This document shows, piece after piece, positions 35,220 through 43,825 of a stretch of DNA of 45,225 bases. The notes beneath the pieces are model-generated. The model searched no databases. It was not told the DNA's origin and was given only the letters and a program-made list of their open reading frames with translations. This DNA is from JBCCGI01 sp039029355. GTDB lineage: Bacteria > Planctomycetota > UBA1135 > GCA-002686595. The DNA lies in assembly GCA_039029355.1 (NCBI GenBank), contig JBCCGI010000066.1:1-45225 (forward strand). Reading direction: 5' to 3'. Each line of letters starts with the position of its first letter. Within the stretch, counting starts at the first letter, position 1. A program made the position numbers and the translations under genes.

Positions 35220-36146
35220 ATGGATCACCTCAAGCTCGACGAAGCGCGTACCTTCCTGTTCGGCCTGCAGGACGGCATCACGGAGGCCCTCGCGGCCGAG
35301 GAGCCGGCGGCGCGCTTCCAGGCGGCCGAGCTCGAAGGCCAGCGCGGGGGTGCGGCGCGCCCGCGGGTGCTGGAGGGCGGCGACGTCCTGGAGCGGGCCG
35401 CCGTGAACCTGACCCACACGGTCGGTATCGACCTGCCGCCGGCCGCCACCGCGCGCCGCCCGGAGCTCGCCGGGCGCGCCTACGAGGCGGTGTCGGTCAG
35501 CCTGATCGTGCACCCGCGCAATCCCTATGCGCCGACCAGCCACGCCAACTTCCGGCTGTTCTCCGCCACCGCCGAGGGCGTAGAGCCGGTTTGGTGGTTC
35601 GGCGGCGGCTTCGACCTGACGCCGTACTACGGCTTCGAGGAGGACGCCGTCCACTGGCACCGCACGGCCCGCGAGGCCTGCGCGCCCTTCGGCGACGACG
35701 TCTACCCGCGCTTCAAGAGCTGGTGCGACGAGTACTTCTTCCTGAAGCACCGCGGCGAGGCGCGCGGGGTTGGGGGGCTGTTCTTCGACGACCTGAACCA
35801 GGGCGGTTTCGAGCGCTGCTATGGCCTCTGGCGCAGCATCGCCGAGCACTACCTGCCGGCCTACCTGCCGATCCTCGCGCGCCGCAAGGACGCGCCCTAC
35901 GGCGAGCGCGAGCGCGAGCACCAGAAGGTGCGGCGGGGCAGGTACGTCGAGTTCAACCTGGTCTACGACCGCGGCACGCTGTTCGGGCTGCAGTCGGGCG
36001 GGCGTATCGAGTCGATCCTCGCCTCGATGCCGCCCGAGGTCAGCTGGCGCTACGACCGCCGGCCTGAAGCGGGCTCGCCCGAGGCCGAGCTGGTCGAGGG
36101 CTTCCTGCGGCCGCGGGACTGGCTCGGCGAGGGGGTGACGCCGTGA
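35220..36146 (+). CDS. hemF: Oxygen-dependent coproporphyrinogen III oxidase
   Basis: 308 residues, the normal HemF length. The ATG at 35220 is preferred to the open frame upstream, which does not read like the family. HemF converts coproporphyrinogen III to protoporphyrinogen IX using O2. Family segments are clear: V-S-L-I-V-H-P-R-N-P-Y-A-P-T-S-H-A-N-F-R, W-W-F-G-G-G-F-D-L-T-P-Y-Y, G-G-L-F-F-D-D-L, and R-G-R-Y-V-E-F-N-L-V-Y-D-R-G-T-L-F-G-L. Its presence indicates aerobic heme synthesis by the protoporphyrin route, agreeing with the PPO-like gene at 12093. Its stop overlaps the next start (GTGA), suggesting coupled translation. Confidence 0.97.
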   Translation: MDHLKLDEARTFLFGLQDGITEALAAEEPAARFQAAELEGQRGGAARPRVLEGGDVLERAAVNLTHTVGIDLPPAATARRPELAGRAYEAVSVSLIVHPRNPYAPTSHANFRLFSATAEGVEPVWWFGGGFDLTPYYGFEEDAVHWHRTAREACAPFGDDVYPRFKSWCDEYFFLKHRGEARGVGGLFFDDLNQGGFERCYGLWRSIAEHYLPAYLPILARRKDAPYGEREREHQKVRRGRYVEFNLVYDRGTLFGLQSGGRIESILASMPPEVSWRYDRRPEAGSPEAELVEGFLRPRDWLGEGVTP

Positions 36147-36907
36147 GGCTCCTCGTCGTCCTGGCGCTCGCGGCGCTCGCGCTGCTCGCGGGCGGCTGCG
36201 CGTCGTCCGGCGGCCGCGGCGACGCGTTCGCCGAGAGCATCGCCGCGTGGGCCGCGCTCGATCGCGCCGAGGTTCTGGAGCGGCTGCCTCAACACCTCGC
36301 CGACGCGCGCGAGAAGATCCGCCTCCGCCAGGAGGGCAGCGGACCCGGCAACTACGATCCGCACGATCCCAAGGCCGTCGCGGCGCGGCTGGCGAAGATG
36401 TTCCAGGTCGACCAGCTGATGCGGCGCGAGATCGCCGGCCCGATGAACGCCCTCGCCGGGTGGGGTACGGACGAGCCCGCGGCCGAGGCGCTCTTGAGCT
36501 TCGGCCGCGAGATCGACTCGGCCCACACCGCCGAGCTGAAGCAGCTGCTGCAGCTGCACCACTGGTTCACGATCTCGGAGTTCGGCCCCGCCGCCGACCA
36601 GAACGCCTGGCTGCTGGCGCAGCACGCCGACCTGGACGTGGACTTCCAGCGCGAGGTGCTGGCGCGGCTCACCGAGCTGTGGCCGGTCGGCGAGACCTCG
36701 CCGCGGAACTTCGCCTACCTCTACGACCGCGTGGCGCGGGCGGAGGGCCGCCCCCAGCGCTACGGCACCCAGGGCGCCTGCGCGGGGCCGGGGCGCTGGG
36801 AGCCCCACCCGCTGGAGGACCCCGAGCGCGTGGATGAGCTACGCGCCGCCATGGGCCTGGAGCCGCTCGAAGCGTACGTCGCGTTCGCCTCGAAGATGTG
36901 CCCCTGA
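36143..36907 (+). CDS. DUF6624-like lipoprotein
   Basis: 254 residues, GTG start overlapping the hemF stop by four bases. The lipobox is L-L-A-G-G-C19. The C-terminal half has Q-N-A-W-L-L-A-Q-H-A-D-L-D-V-D-F-Q, then N-F-A-Y-L-Y-D-R-V and R-Y-G-T-Q-G, which match the conserved core of DUF6624 (function unknown). Conserved His, Asp and Gln residues in Q-H-A-D and Y-G-T-Q could form a site, but no reaction is known. Its place between hemF and mdh does not suggest a clear partner. Confidence 0.8.
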   Translation: MRLLVVLALAALALLAGGCASSGGRGDAFAESIAAWAALDRAEVLERLPQHLADAREKIRLRQEGSGPGNYDPHDPKAVAARLAKMFQVDQLMRREIAGPMNALAGWGTDEPAAEALLSFGREIDSAHTAELKQLLQLHHWFTISEFGPAADQNAWLLAQHADLDVDFQREVLARLTELWPVGETSPRNFAYLYDRVARAEGRPQRYGTQGACAGPGRWEPHPLEDPERVDELRAAMGLEPLEAYVAFASKMCP

Positions 36908-36929
36908 TCGGGTACCTTGCCCGGCCGCC

Positions 36930-37880
36930 ATGAGCCTAGAAGCACGCAAGATCACCGTCGTTGGCGCCGGCTACGTCGGCATGACCTGCGCCGCCAAGTG
37001 CGCCGAGAAGAACCTCGCCACCGAGGTCTGCCTGATCGACATCCGCGAGGGTTGGCCCCAGGGCATCGCGCTGGACCTCAACCAGGCGGCGGCCGTCGAG
37101 GGCTACACCACCCGTGTCGTCGGGACCAACGAGCCCGCCGACACGCGCGACTCCGACGTCGTCATCATGACCGCCGGGTCGCCGCGCAAGCCGGGGATGA
37201 GCCGCTCGGACCTGCTCGAGATCAACGGCAAGGTCATCTCGTCGGTGGCCGAGTACGTGCGCAACGGCTCGCCCGAGGCCGTCGTCATCGTCGTCACCAA
37301 CCCGCTCGACACCATGGTGCACCTGATGCGCGCGCAGCTCGGCTTCCCGGGCCGGCGCGTGGTGGGGATGGCGGGCGTGCTCGACTCGGCGCGCTTCTCG
37401 TGGTTCCTGGCCGAGGCCAGCGGCACGTCGGTCAAGGACGTCGACGCGATGGTGCTCGGTGCCCACGGCGACTCGATGGTGCCGCTGCCGAAGGCCTGCA
37501 CGATCAACGGCGTGTCCGCGCCGGACCTGATCGACGGCGCGACGATGGACGCGCTCGCCGACCGCACCCGCAAGGGCGGCGGTGAGATCGTCAAGCTGCT
37601 GAAGTCCGGCAGCGCTTTCTACGCCCCGGCCGCCGGCGCCGTGGCGATGGCGGGCTCGATCCTGAACGACGAGCGCCGCCTGCTGCCGAGCGCGTGCTTC
37701 CTCAACGGCCAGTACGGCTTCGAGGGCATCTACATGGGGGTACCGGCGATCCTCGGCGCGCGCGGCGTCGAGGACATCGTCGAGATCCCGCTCGACACCG
37801 AGTCGCGTATCCAGATGCAGAGCACCGCCGGCGCGATTCAGAACGACCTGCAGGAGCTCCGCAACCTGGGGCTGCTCTAG
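36930..37880 (+). CDS. mdh: Malate dehydrogenase
   Basis: 316 residues from the ATG at 36930, 22 bases after the lipoprotein stop. The NAD-binding fold begins I-T-V-V-G-A-G-Y-V-G-M-T. The substrate loop has G-S-P-R-K-P-G-M-S-R-S-D-L-L-E-I-N, and V-T-N-P-L-D-T-M-V follows. The catalytic histidine is H179 in L-G-A-H-G-D-S-M-V-P. The P-R-K-P-G-M-S-R loop favours malate over lactate, as in the LDH-like MDH group. It oxidises malate to oxaloacetate in the TCA cycle. fumC, the preceding TCA step, follows 40 bp downstream. Confidence 0.96.
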   Translation: MSLEARKITVVGAGYVGMTCAAKCAEKNLATEVCLIDIREGWPQGIALDLNQAAAVEGYTTRVVGTNEPADTRDSDVVIMTAGSPRKPGMSRSDLLEINGKVISSVAEYVRNGSPEAVVIVVTNPLDTMVHLMRAQLGFPGRRVVGMAGVLDSARFSWFLAEASGTSVKDVDAMVLGAHGDSMVPLPKACTINGVSAPDLIDGATMDALADRTRKGGGEIVKLLKSGSAFYAPAAGAVAMAGSILNDERRLLPSACFLNGQYGFEGIYMGVPAILGARGVEDIVEIPLDTESRIQMQSTAGAIQNDLQELRNLGLL

Positions 37881-37920
37881 CTACCCGAAGACCGAAGACC
37901 GACTGCGAGAAGGACGCCAG

Positions 37921-39321
<1,401 letters not shown>

Positions 39322-39324
<3 letters not shown>

Positions 39325-39373
39325 GCCTCAGCTCGCTGCATCGCGGACCGCGAGTGCTTCGGGCCGGCTCCTA
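39322..39373. repeat. Short relative of element A between fumC and the thioesterase gene (element C)
   Basis: The spacer is only 46 bp. TCGCTGCATCGCGGAC at 39333-39348 is the exact reverse complement of 29622-29637 in element A. The right end GGCTCCTAG equals the end of element A's right arm. On the minus strand the thioesterase stop opens the element as TAGGAGCC, as in both arms of element A. It looks like a single-arm or collapsed copy. The short inverted repeat CTCGC...GCGAG is internal. Confidence 0.7.
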
Positions 39374-39793
39374 GCCCTCCTCGAAGATCAGGTACGTGAA
39401 GAGCCCCTTGGCCAGGGCCTTGCCGCCCTGGCTGAGCTCGACGTCGCACAGCGCCACGCGCCGTCCGCGCTGGACCACGCGCGCGTGGGCTTCGATGTCG
39501 GCGCCGCCGATCTGCACCGGGCGCAGGAAGTTCAGCTTGAACTCGACGCTGGTCATCGACTTGCCGTCGGGGAGCCCCGGCAGGAGTGCGTAAACGGCGG
39601 AGCTGTCGGCGAGCGTCGTCAGGACGCCGCCGTGCACGCGCCCGCCCTCCTGGACGAATTCGCCGCGGGGCGCAAGCGCCAGGCGTGCCTCGTCACAACC
39701 GGTTTCGACCAGCCGTAGGCCCAGGAGCCGGTTGACCGGCGCCCCGTCGAACAGACCTTGCAGCTCCTTTTCGTTGCTCGTGTCGTCTCGCAT
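39371..39793 (-). CDS. PaaI-type hotdog-fold thioesterase
   Basis: 140 residues, the usual size. The hotdog core is clear: G-R-V-H-G-G-V-L-T-T-L-A-D-S-S, with the His-Gly-Gly and Asp that form the acyl-CoA site, followed by S-V-E-F-K-L-N-F-L-R-P-V and A-R-V-V-Q-R-G-R-R. Such enzymes hydrolyse acyl-CoA or aryl-CoA thioesters in the cytoplasm. A TAGGAT on the minus strand (39803-39808) lies nine bases before the ATG and may be a -10 box giving a very short leader. Divergent from the MBL hydrolase. Confidence 0.9.
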   Translation of the reverse strand: MRDDTSNEKELQGLFDGAPVNRLLGLRLVETGCDEARLALAPRGEFVQEGGRVHGGVLTTLADSSAVYALLPGLPDGKSMTSVEFKLNFLRPVQIGGADIEAHARVVQRGRRVALCDVELSQGGKALAKGLFTYLIFEEG

Positions 39794-39860
39794 CGGGGCC
39801 TCATCCTAGGATGCGCGCTCCGTTCCCCAAAACCGCCGGCCCCCCGACCACGCTCCCGCC

Positions 39861-40760
39861 ATGACTTCGAACCGCCTCCATCTCCTGGCCCTCCCGGGCT
39901 TCGCCGCGCTCTTCGGAGCCGGCCTCCTGACCGCGACGAGCCAGGATGCGGCGGCCGTCGACGGGACGCCGCTCGCGGGCTCGGTCTCGTATCTGGTCGC
40001 CCCGCGCGGCGGCAACATGTCGGTGCAGACCGGCCCCCAGGGCGTGCTGTTGGTCGACGACAACTTCGCCGACACCGCGTCGGGGATCGAGGCCGCGATC
40101 GAGGAGCTCGGTGGCGGCCAGCTCGCCTACGTGCTCAACACCCACTGGCACGGCGACCACAGCGGCGGCAACGCGCACTTCGCGACCAAGGCGACGCTGC
40201 TATCGCACACCAACGTGCGGCGCCGGCTGTCCGGCGACTCGACCATCGGCGGCCGCGTGGGGCGCTCCCCGGGCGAGGAGGCGCTGCCGATGCTCACCTA
40301 CGACGGCGAGATGCGGCTGCACTTCAACGGCGAGGAGATCCGTGTGCTGCACCCCGGCCCGGCCCACACCGATGGCGACAGCATCGTGTGGTTCACCGGC
40401 TCGAACGTCGTGCACATGGGCGACGTGTTCTTCAACTCCGGCTATCCCTTCATCGACCTCGACTCGGGCGGCGACGTCGAGGGCATCATCGAGGCCTGCC
40501 GCATGGTGCTCGACCTCGTGCCCGAGGACGCGCGCGTCGTTCCCGGCCACGGCGACGCGACCGACTACGCCGGGCTGGAGGCCTACGCCGACATGGTCGA
40601 GGACAGCCTGGCCGCGGTGCGTCGCGGCCTCGCGGAGGGCAAGACGGGGCCCGAGCTGGTCGAGGCCGGCATCCTCGATCAATTCCAGGAGCGCTGGGAC
40701 GGCGGCTTCATCAACCAGGAAGCCTGGATCAGGAGCCTCGTGCAGTACGCCTCGCGCTAG
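39861..40760 (+). CDS. Exported MBL-fold metallohydrolase
   Basis: 299 residues with an N-terminal hydrophobic signal (L-L-A-L-P-G-F-A-A-L-F-G-A-G-L-L-T-A). The zinc motif is H95-W-H97-G-D99-H100-S-G-G, followed by V-H-M-G-D-V-F-F and V-P-G-H-G-D, which supply further ligands. The overall order (G-G-N-M-S-V-Q-T ... V-L-L-V-D-D ... V-L-N-T-H-W-H) is like exported subclass-B3-like or quinoprotein-related MBL hydrolases. The substrate cannot be named; a true beta-lactamase is possible but not favoured. A strong terminator follows. Confidence 0.9.
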   Translation: MTSNRLHLLALPGFAALFGAGLLTATSQDAAAVDGTPLAGSVSYLVAPRGGNMSVQTGPQGVLLVDDNFADTASGIEAAIEELGGGQLAYVLNTHWHGDHSGGNAHFATKATLLSHTNVRRRLSGDSTIGGRVGRSPGEEALPMLTYDGEMRLHFNGEEIRVLHPGPAHTDGDSIVWFTGSNVVHMGDVFFNSGYPFIDLDSGGDVEGIIEACRMVLDLVPEDARVVPGHGDATDYAGLEAYADMVEDSLAAVRRGLAEGKTGPELVEAGILDQFQERWDGGFINQEAWIRSLVQYASR

Positions 40761-40781
40761 CCCGAACGCCCGGAATAGAAG

Positions 40782-40815
40782 CGCGGCCCGCGCTCCTTCG
40801 GGAGCGCGGGCCGCG
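40782..40815. terminator. Strong bidirectional terminator with TTCG loop
   Basis: CGCGGCCCGCGCTCC, loop TTCG, GGAGCGCGGGCCGCG: a perfect 15 bp stem with the very stable UUCG tetraloop, then TTGTTTCG. It lies between the convergent stops at 40760 (+) and 40844 (-) and can end both transcripts. Confidence 0.85.
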
Positions 40816-40843
40816 TTGTTTCGATGCTCGCCTCGGCGCGAGC

Positions 40844-41488
40844 CTACAGGCCCCAGCGGACGCCGACCTCGAAGATGTTCTGGTCGAGCTCGAGGTCGAA
40901 CTGCTGGCCGAGGAACGTGTCGGCGACCTCGATCTCCTCGCTCATCGTGCGCCGGTACTGGAAGAACCAGGCCGTGTCGCCGCCCATGTCGTAGCGGACG
41001 CCGAGCTTGCCGGCGAAGAAGAGCGCGCTCTCGTCCTCGAGGCCGAAGTCGCTCCCGGCGTCGCTCTTGCTGTCGAGGTCCAGCGACGTGGCCATGCCGG
41101 CGCCCAGCCCGCCGTAGAACGAGATCTCTTCGCTATAGGGCCACGACACCACGCCGCCGACGTGGAAGCCGCCGTTCGACAGCTGTTCGGGCGTGGCCGA
41201 GCCCGGGCCGAGCAGGTCGCTGTCGAAGTTCTGCTCGTTGAAGTACGCACCGACCTCGAGGCTGAAGTCGAGCCCGGCTTCGAAGGGGTCGTGCCACTCG
41301 TGCCCGAGCACCAGGTCGACCGCGTAGCCGGTGTCGAACTTCACGTCGCCCACGACCCCGTCGGCGTTGTCGGTGCTGACCAGCCCGGCCCCGAACTCGA
41401 AGTAGTAGCCGCCCTCGTCGTCGTGGGCCGCCGCCGGGGCGGCGAGAAGGGCGAGAGCGGGGAGCGCGCGGACGAGGGGGGACTTCAT
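40844..41488 (-). CDS. Outer-membrane beta-barrel protein
   Basis: 214 residues from the ATG at 41488 with AAAGGAAG upstream. The signal peptide (M-K-S-P-L-V-R-A-L-P-A-L-A-L-L-A-A-P-A-A-A) precedes a mature part of alternating hydrophobic and polar residues with many aromatics: Y-Y-F-E-F-G-A-G-L-V, F-S-L-E-V-G-A-Y-F, F-Y-G-G-L-G-A-G-M, F-F-A-G-K-L-G-V-R-Y-D, W-F-F-Q-Y-R-R, ending I-F-E-V-G-V-R-W-G-L. This fits an eight-stranded barrel of the OmpW/OmpA-like or acyloxyacyl-hydrolase type. No catalytic His-Ser pair is obvious, so it is called a structural or transport barrel. Acidic loops (D-L-D-S-K-S-D-A-G-S-D) may bind cations. Confidence 0.85.
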   Translation of the reverse strand: MKSPLVRALPALALLAAPAAAHDDEGGYYFEFGAGLVSTDNADGVVGDVKFDTGYAVDLVLGHEWHDPFEAGLDFSLEVGAYFNEQNFDSDLLGPGSATPEQLSNGGFHVGGVVSWPYSEEISFYGGLGAGMATSLDLDSKSDAGSDFGLEDESALFFAGKLGVRYDMGGDTAWFFQYRRTMSEEIEVADTFLGQQFDLELDQNIFEVGVRWGL

Positions 41489-41583
41489 CGTGGGGGACTT
41501 CCTTTCGCGGGGCGGCCGTGCCGCGGGAGCGGCGGAGCCTCGTCGGGGGCACGGGAGCGGGCCCGGTGCGGATGAGGGCGAGG

Positions 41584-41611
41584 ATTGTAGAGGAGCGACC
41601 GGGGCGGGCAA
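41584..41611 (-). promoter_or_regulatory. Candidate promoter for the outer-membrane protein gene
   Basis: The minus strand reads TTGCCC (41611-41606), a 16-base spacer, then TACAAT (41589-41584). This is the best match to a housekeeping sigma promoter in the window. It predicts a start near 41577 and a leader of about 89 bases. Confidence 0.45.
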
Positions 41612-41775
41612 GCACGGGCCCCGGCCCCTGCGGCCAGGCGCTCTACATCCCTAAGCCTCGGCGGTTTCCTAGCTTCCCGCTGGCGCCGGGCCATGGGGCT
41701 CCCTAGACTTCTCGGCCCGATCGGGCGACCGGCCCGACCGGTTCGGCGCTCCGGCGCCCTGGCCAGGCTCTCAAT
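41612..41775 (+). promoter_or_regulatory. Structured leader upstream of the bL34-like gene
   Basis: The rest of the 287-base divergent spacer has no gene. CCTAGACTT at 41702-41710 contains TAGACT, a possible -10 box also seen at 1048. Downstream are GC-rich hairpins (GCCCGATCGGGC; GGCGC...GCGCC) within 60 bases of the ATG, which could be a translational control leader as is common for ribosomal protein genes. No Shine-Dalgarno sequence is obvious. Confidence 0.3.
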
Positions 41776-41901
41776 ATGAAGCTGAAGATCCGCAACAGCC
41801 GCACCAAGAAGCTCAAGAAGGGTGGCTTCCGGTCTCGCCAGAAGACCCGTGGTGGCCGCAAGGTCAACAAGCGTCACCGCTCGCGCCACGGCAGCTTCTA
41901 G
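41776..41901 (+). CDS. rpmH: Very small bL34-like ribosomal protein
   Basis: 41 residues, about 40 percent Lys and Arg. The core G-F-R-S-R-Q-K-T-R-G-G-R-K-V-N-K-R aligns with the bL34 signature G-F-R-x-R-x-x-T-x-x-G-R-K-V, at the correct distance from the N-terminus. The usual start M-K-R-T-Y/F-Q-P-S is replaced by M-K-L-K-I-R-N-S. bL34 sits in the large ribosomal subunit and contacts 23S rRNA. Unlike its GC3-biased neighbours the gene uses CGT, GGT and TCT codons, as highly expressed genes do. It is not next to rnpA, yidC or dnaA, the usual partners. A different small basic RNA-binding protein is the alternative. Confidence 0.75.
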   Translation: MKLKIRNSRTKKLKKGGFRSRQKTRGGRKVNKRHRSRHGSF

Positions 41902-41927
41902 CCGGCCCTGAGTCTCCCTTCCGCGAC

Positions 41928-41954
41928 GACCCCGGGACCGCTGGTCCGCGGGTC
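41928..41954 (+). terminator. Hairpin between the bL34-like gene and the radical SAM gene
   Basis: GACCCCGGGACC pairs with GGTCCGCGGGTC (10 of 12 positions) around a 3-base loop. It lies 26 bases after the bL34-like stop and 9 bases before the next ATG, so it may end or attenuate the short transcript or affect initiation downstream. No T-run. Confidence 0.4.
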
Positions 41955-41962
41955 CTAGCCGC

Positions 41963-43825
41963 ATGGCGAAACCCGCTCCGACGCCTCCTGGGGCCTCCGC
42001 CCCGTTTCTGCCCCGCACGCGCGCCGAGATGGCCAAGCGCGGCTGGGACGAGCTCGACGTCCTGATCGTCACCGGCGACGGCTACGTCGACCACCCCTCC
42101 TTCGGCGCCGCCGCCGTGGGCCGGCTGCTCGAGGCCGAGGGCTATCGGGTCGGCATCCTCGACTGCCCCGAGCTGGAGCCCGACGGCGCCGGCTGGAAGC
42201 GCCTGCCCGCGCCGCGCCTCTTCTGCGGCGTCACCGCCGGCACCATCGACTCGATGGTGACGAACTTCACCGCGTCGAAGCGCCGGCGCAAGGTGGACGT
42301 CTACCGCCCCGGCGGCGCGCCCGGCCGCCCCAACCGGGCGACCATCGCCTACACGGCCCAGGCGCGGCACCACTTCCCCGGGGTGCCGGTGATCGTCGGC
42401 GGCCTCGAGGCGGGCCCGCGCCGGCTCGCCTACTACGACTACTGGCAGGACGCGATGCGTCGCTCGATCCTGGTCGACGCGAAGGCGGACCTCCTGGTTT
42501 GGGGGATGGGCGAGCGCCAGACCCTGGAGCTCGCGCGCCGCATCGACGCCGGCGAGGAGCTCGGCGGCCTGGCCGGCACCTGCGAGCTCGTGCGCCCTGA
42601 AGACGTGCCCGAGGACGCGCGCCACCTGCCGTCCTTCGAGGACATGCAGGCCGAACCGGGCCTGCTCGGCGACCTCTTCTGCGCCGTGCGCGAGGAGAAC
42701 CACCCCGGCGCCCGCATCCTGGCCCAGCGCCACGGCGCGCGCGTCGTGCTGCAGCATCCGCCGCTGCCGCCCGCGCCGCAGGACGAGGTCGACCGCTGGT
42801 ACGAGCTGCCCTTCCGCCTCGCCTGGCACCCCGACCACGACGCGGCCGGCGGCATCCCGGCCTTGGAGCCCGTGCGCTGGAGCGTCAACACCCACCGCGG
42901 GTGCATGGCCGACTGCACCTTCTGCTCGATCACGTTCCACCAGGGACGCTCGATCCAAAGCCGCTCCGAGGAGTCGGTCCAGCGCGAGCTCGAGAAGCTC
43001 ACCGCGCACCCCGACTTCAAGGGCACGATCACCGACGTCGGCGGGCCGACGGCGAACATGTGGGGCCTCGGGTGCAAGCTCCTGGAGAAGGGCGACCCGT
43101 GCCTCGGCCGCGACTGCCTCACGCCCGATGTCTGCCCCGCGCTGCGCATCGACAAGACCTCCGAGGGCTACCGTCGGCTGCTCGCGCTCGTGCGCAACCA
43201 GCCGGGCGTCAAGCACGCCTTCGTCAGCTCAGGCATCCGCTACGACATGCTGTTCGGCAAGGACGGCGAGCTTTTGCCGCTACACCACGACCTGGTGCGC
43301 CACCACGTGCCGGGCCGCATGAAGCTGGCGCCCGAGCACGCCTCGCCCGACACCCTGCGCGCGATGAACAAGCCGGGCTTCGAGGTCTACGAGCGCTACG
43401 AGGAGGCCTACAAGGAGGAGTGCGCCGAGCTGGGCAAGGACCAGCACCTGGTGAACTACTTCATCGTGGGGCACCCGGGCACGACGCTCGACGACGCCGT
43501 GAAGCTCTTCGAGACGCTGCTCGAGCGCAACTACTCGCCCGAGCAGGTGCAGGAGTTCCTGCCCCTGCCGATGACCCGCGCCTGCGTGCAGTACGTCACC
43601 GGGTGCGACCCGATCACGGGCGAGGAGCACTACGTGCCGCGCGGCGGGCGCGAGCGTCGGCTGCAGAAGGCGCTCGTGCGCTGGAAGGCGCCCGAGTCGC
43701 GGCCGCTGGTCGAAGAGGCGCTGCGCGCGGCGGGGCGCACCGATCTTCTGCCGCGCTTCCGGCGCCAGGCGGGTCGCCCGAAGAAGCGCGCGCGGGCAGG
43801 ACTCGATCTCGATACCTGCGGCTGA
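41963..43825 (+). CDS. YgiQ-family (UPF0313) radical SAM protein
   Basis: 620 residues. The N-terminal domain has D-V-L-I-V-T-G-D-G-Y-V-D-H-P-S-F-G and G-V-T-A-G-T-I-D-S-M-V-T-N-F, standard for YgiQ. The radical SAM cluster is C314-M-A-D-C318-T-F-C321, i.e. CxxxCxxC, following V-N-T-H-R-G. Further marks are G-G-P-T-A-N-M-W-G, K-L-A-P-E-H and F-I-V-G-H-P-G-T. A second set of cysteines (G-C-K-L-L-E, D-P-C-L-G-R-D-C-L, D-V-C-P-A-L) may hold another cluster. The family is widespread but its reaction is not established. The next gene starts on the last base of its stop codon (TGATG). Confidence 0.95.
   Translation: MAKPAPTPPGASAPFLPRTRAEMAKRGWDELDVLIVTGDGYVDHPSFGAAAVGRLLEAEGYRVGILDCPELEPDGAGWKRLPAPRLFCGVTAGTIDSMVTNFTASKRRRKVDVYRPGGAPGRPNRATIAYTAQARHHFPGVPVIVGGLEAGPRRLAYYDYWQDAMRRSILVDAKADLLVWGMGERQTLELARRIDAGEELGGLAGTCELVRPEDVPEDARHLPSFEDMQAEPGLLGDLFCAVREENHPGARILAQRHGARVVLQHPPLPPAPQDEVDRWYELPFRLAWHPDHDAAGGIPALEPVRWSVNTHRGCMADCTFCSITFHQGRSIQSRSEESVQRELEKLTAHPDFKGTITDVGGPTANMWGLGCKLLEKGDPCLGRDCLTPDVCPALRIDKTSEGYRRLLALVRNQPGVKHAFVSSGIRYDMLFGKDGELLPLHHDLVRHHVPGRMKLAPEHASPDTLRAMNKPGFEVYERYEEAYKEECAELGKDQHLVNYFIVGHPGTTLDDAVKLFETLLERNYSPEQVQEFLPLPMTRACVQYVTGCDPITGEEHYVPRGGRERRLQKALVRWKAPESRPLVEEALRAAGRTDLLPRFRRQAGRPKKRARAGLDLDTCG

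Noticed and set aside
41489..41775. RNase P RNA or another structured RNA in the spacer upstream of the bL34-like gene
   Set aside because: There are GC hairpins but none of the conserved elements of RNase P, SRP, tmRNA or 6S RNA was recognised, and the spacer is too short for most.
41902..41962. rnpA downstream of the bL34-like gene
   Set aside because: The next gene is a YgiQ-type radical SAM protein, and no small basic RNase P protein frame fits.
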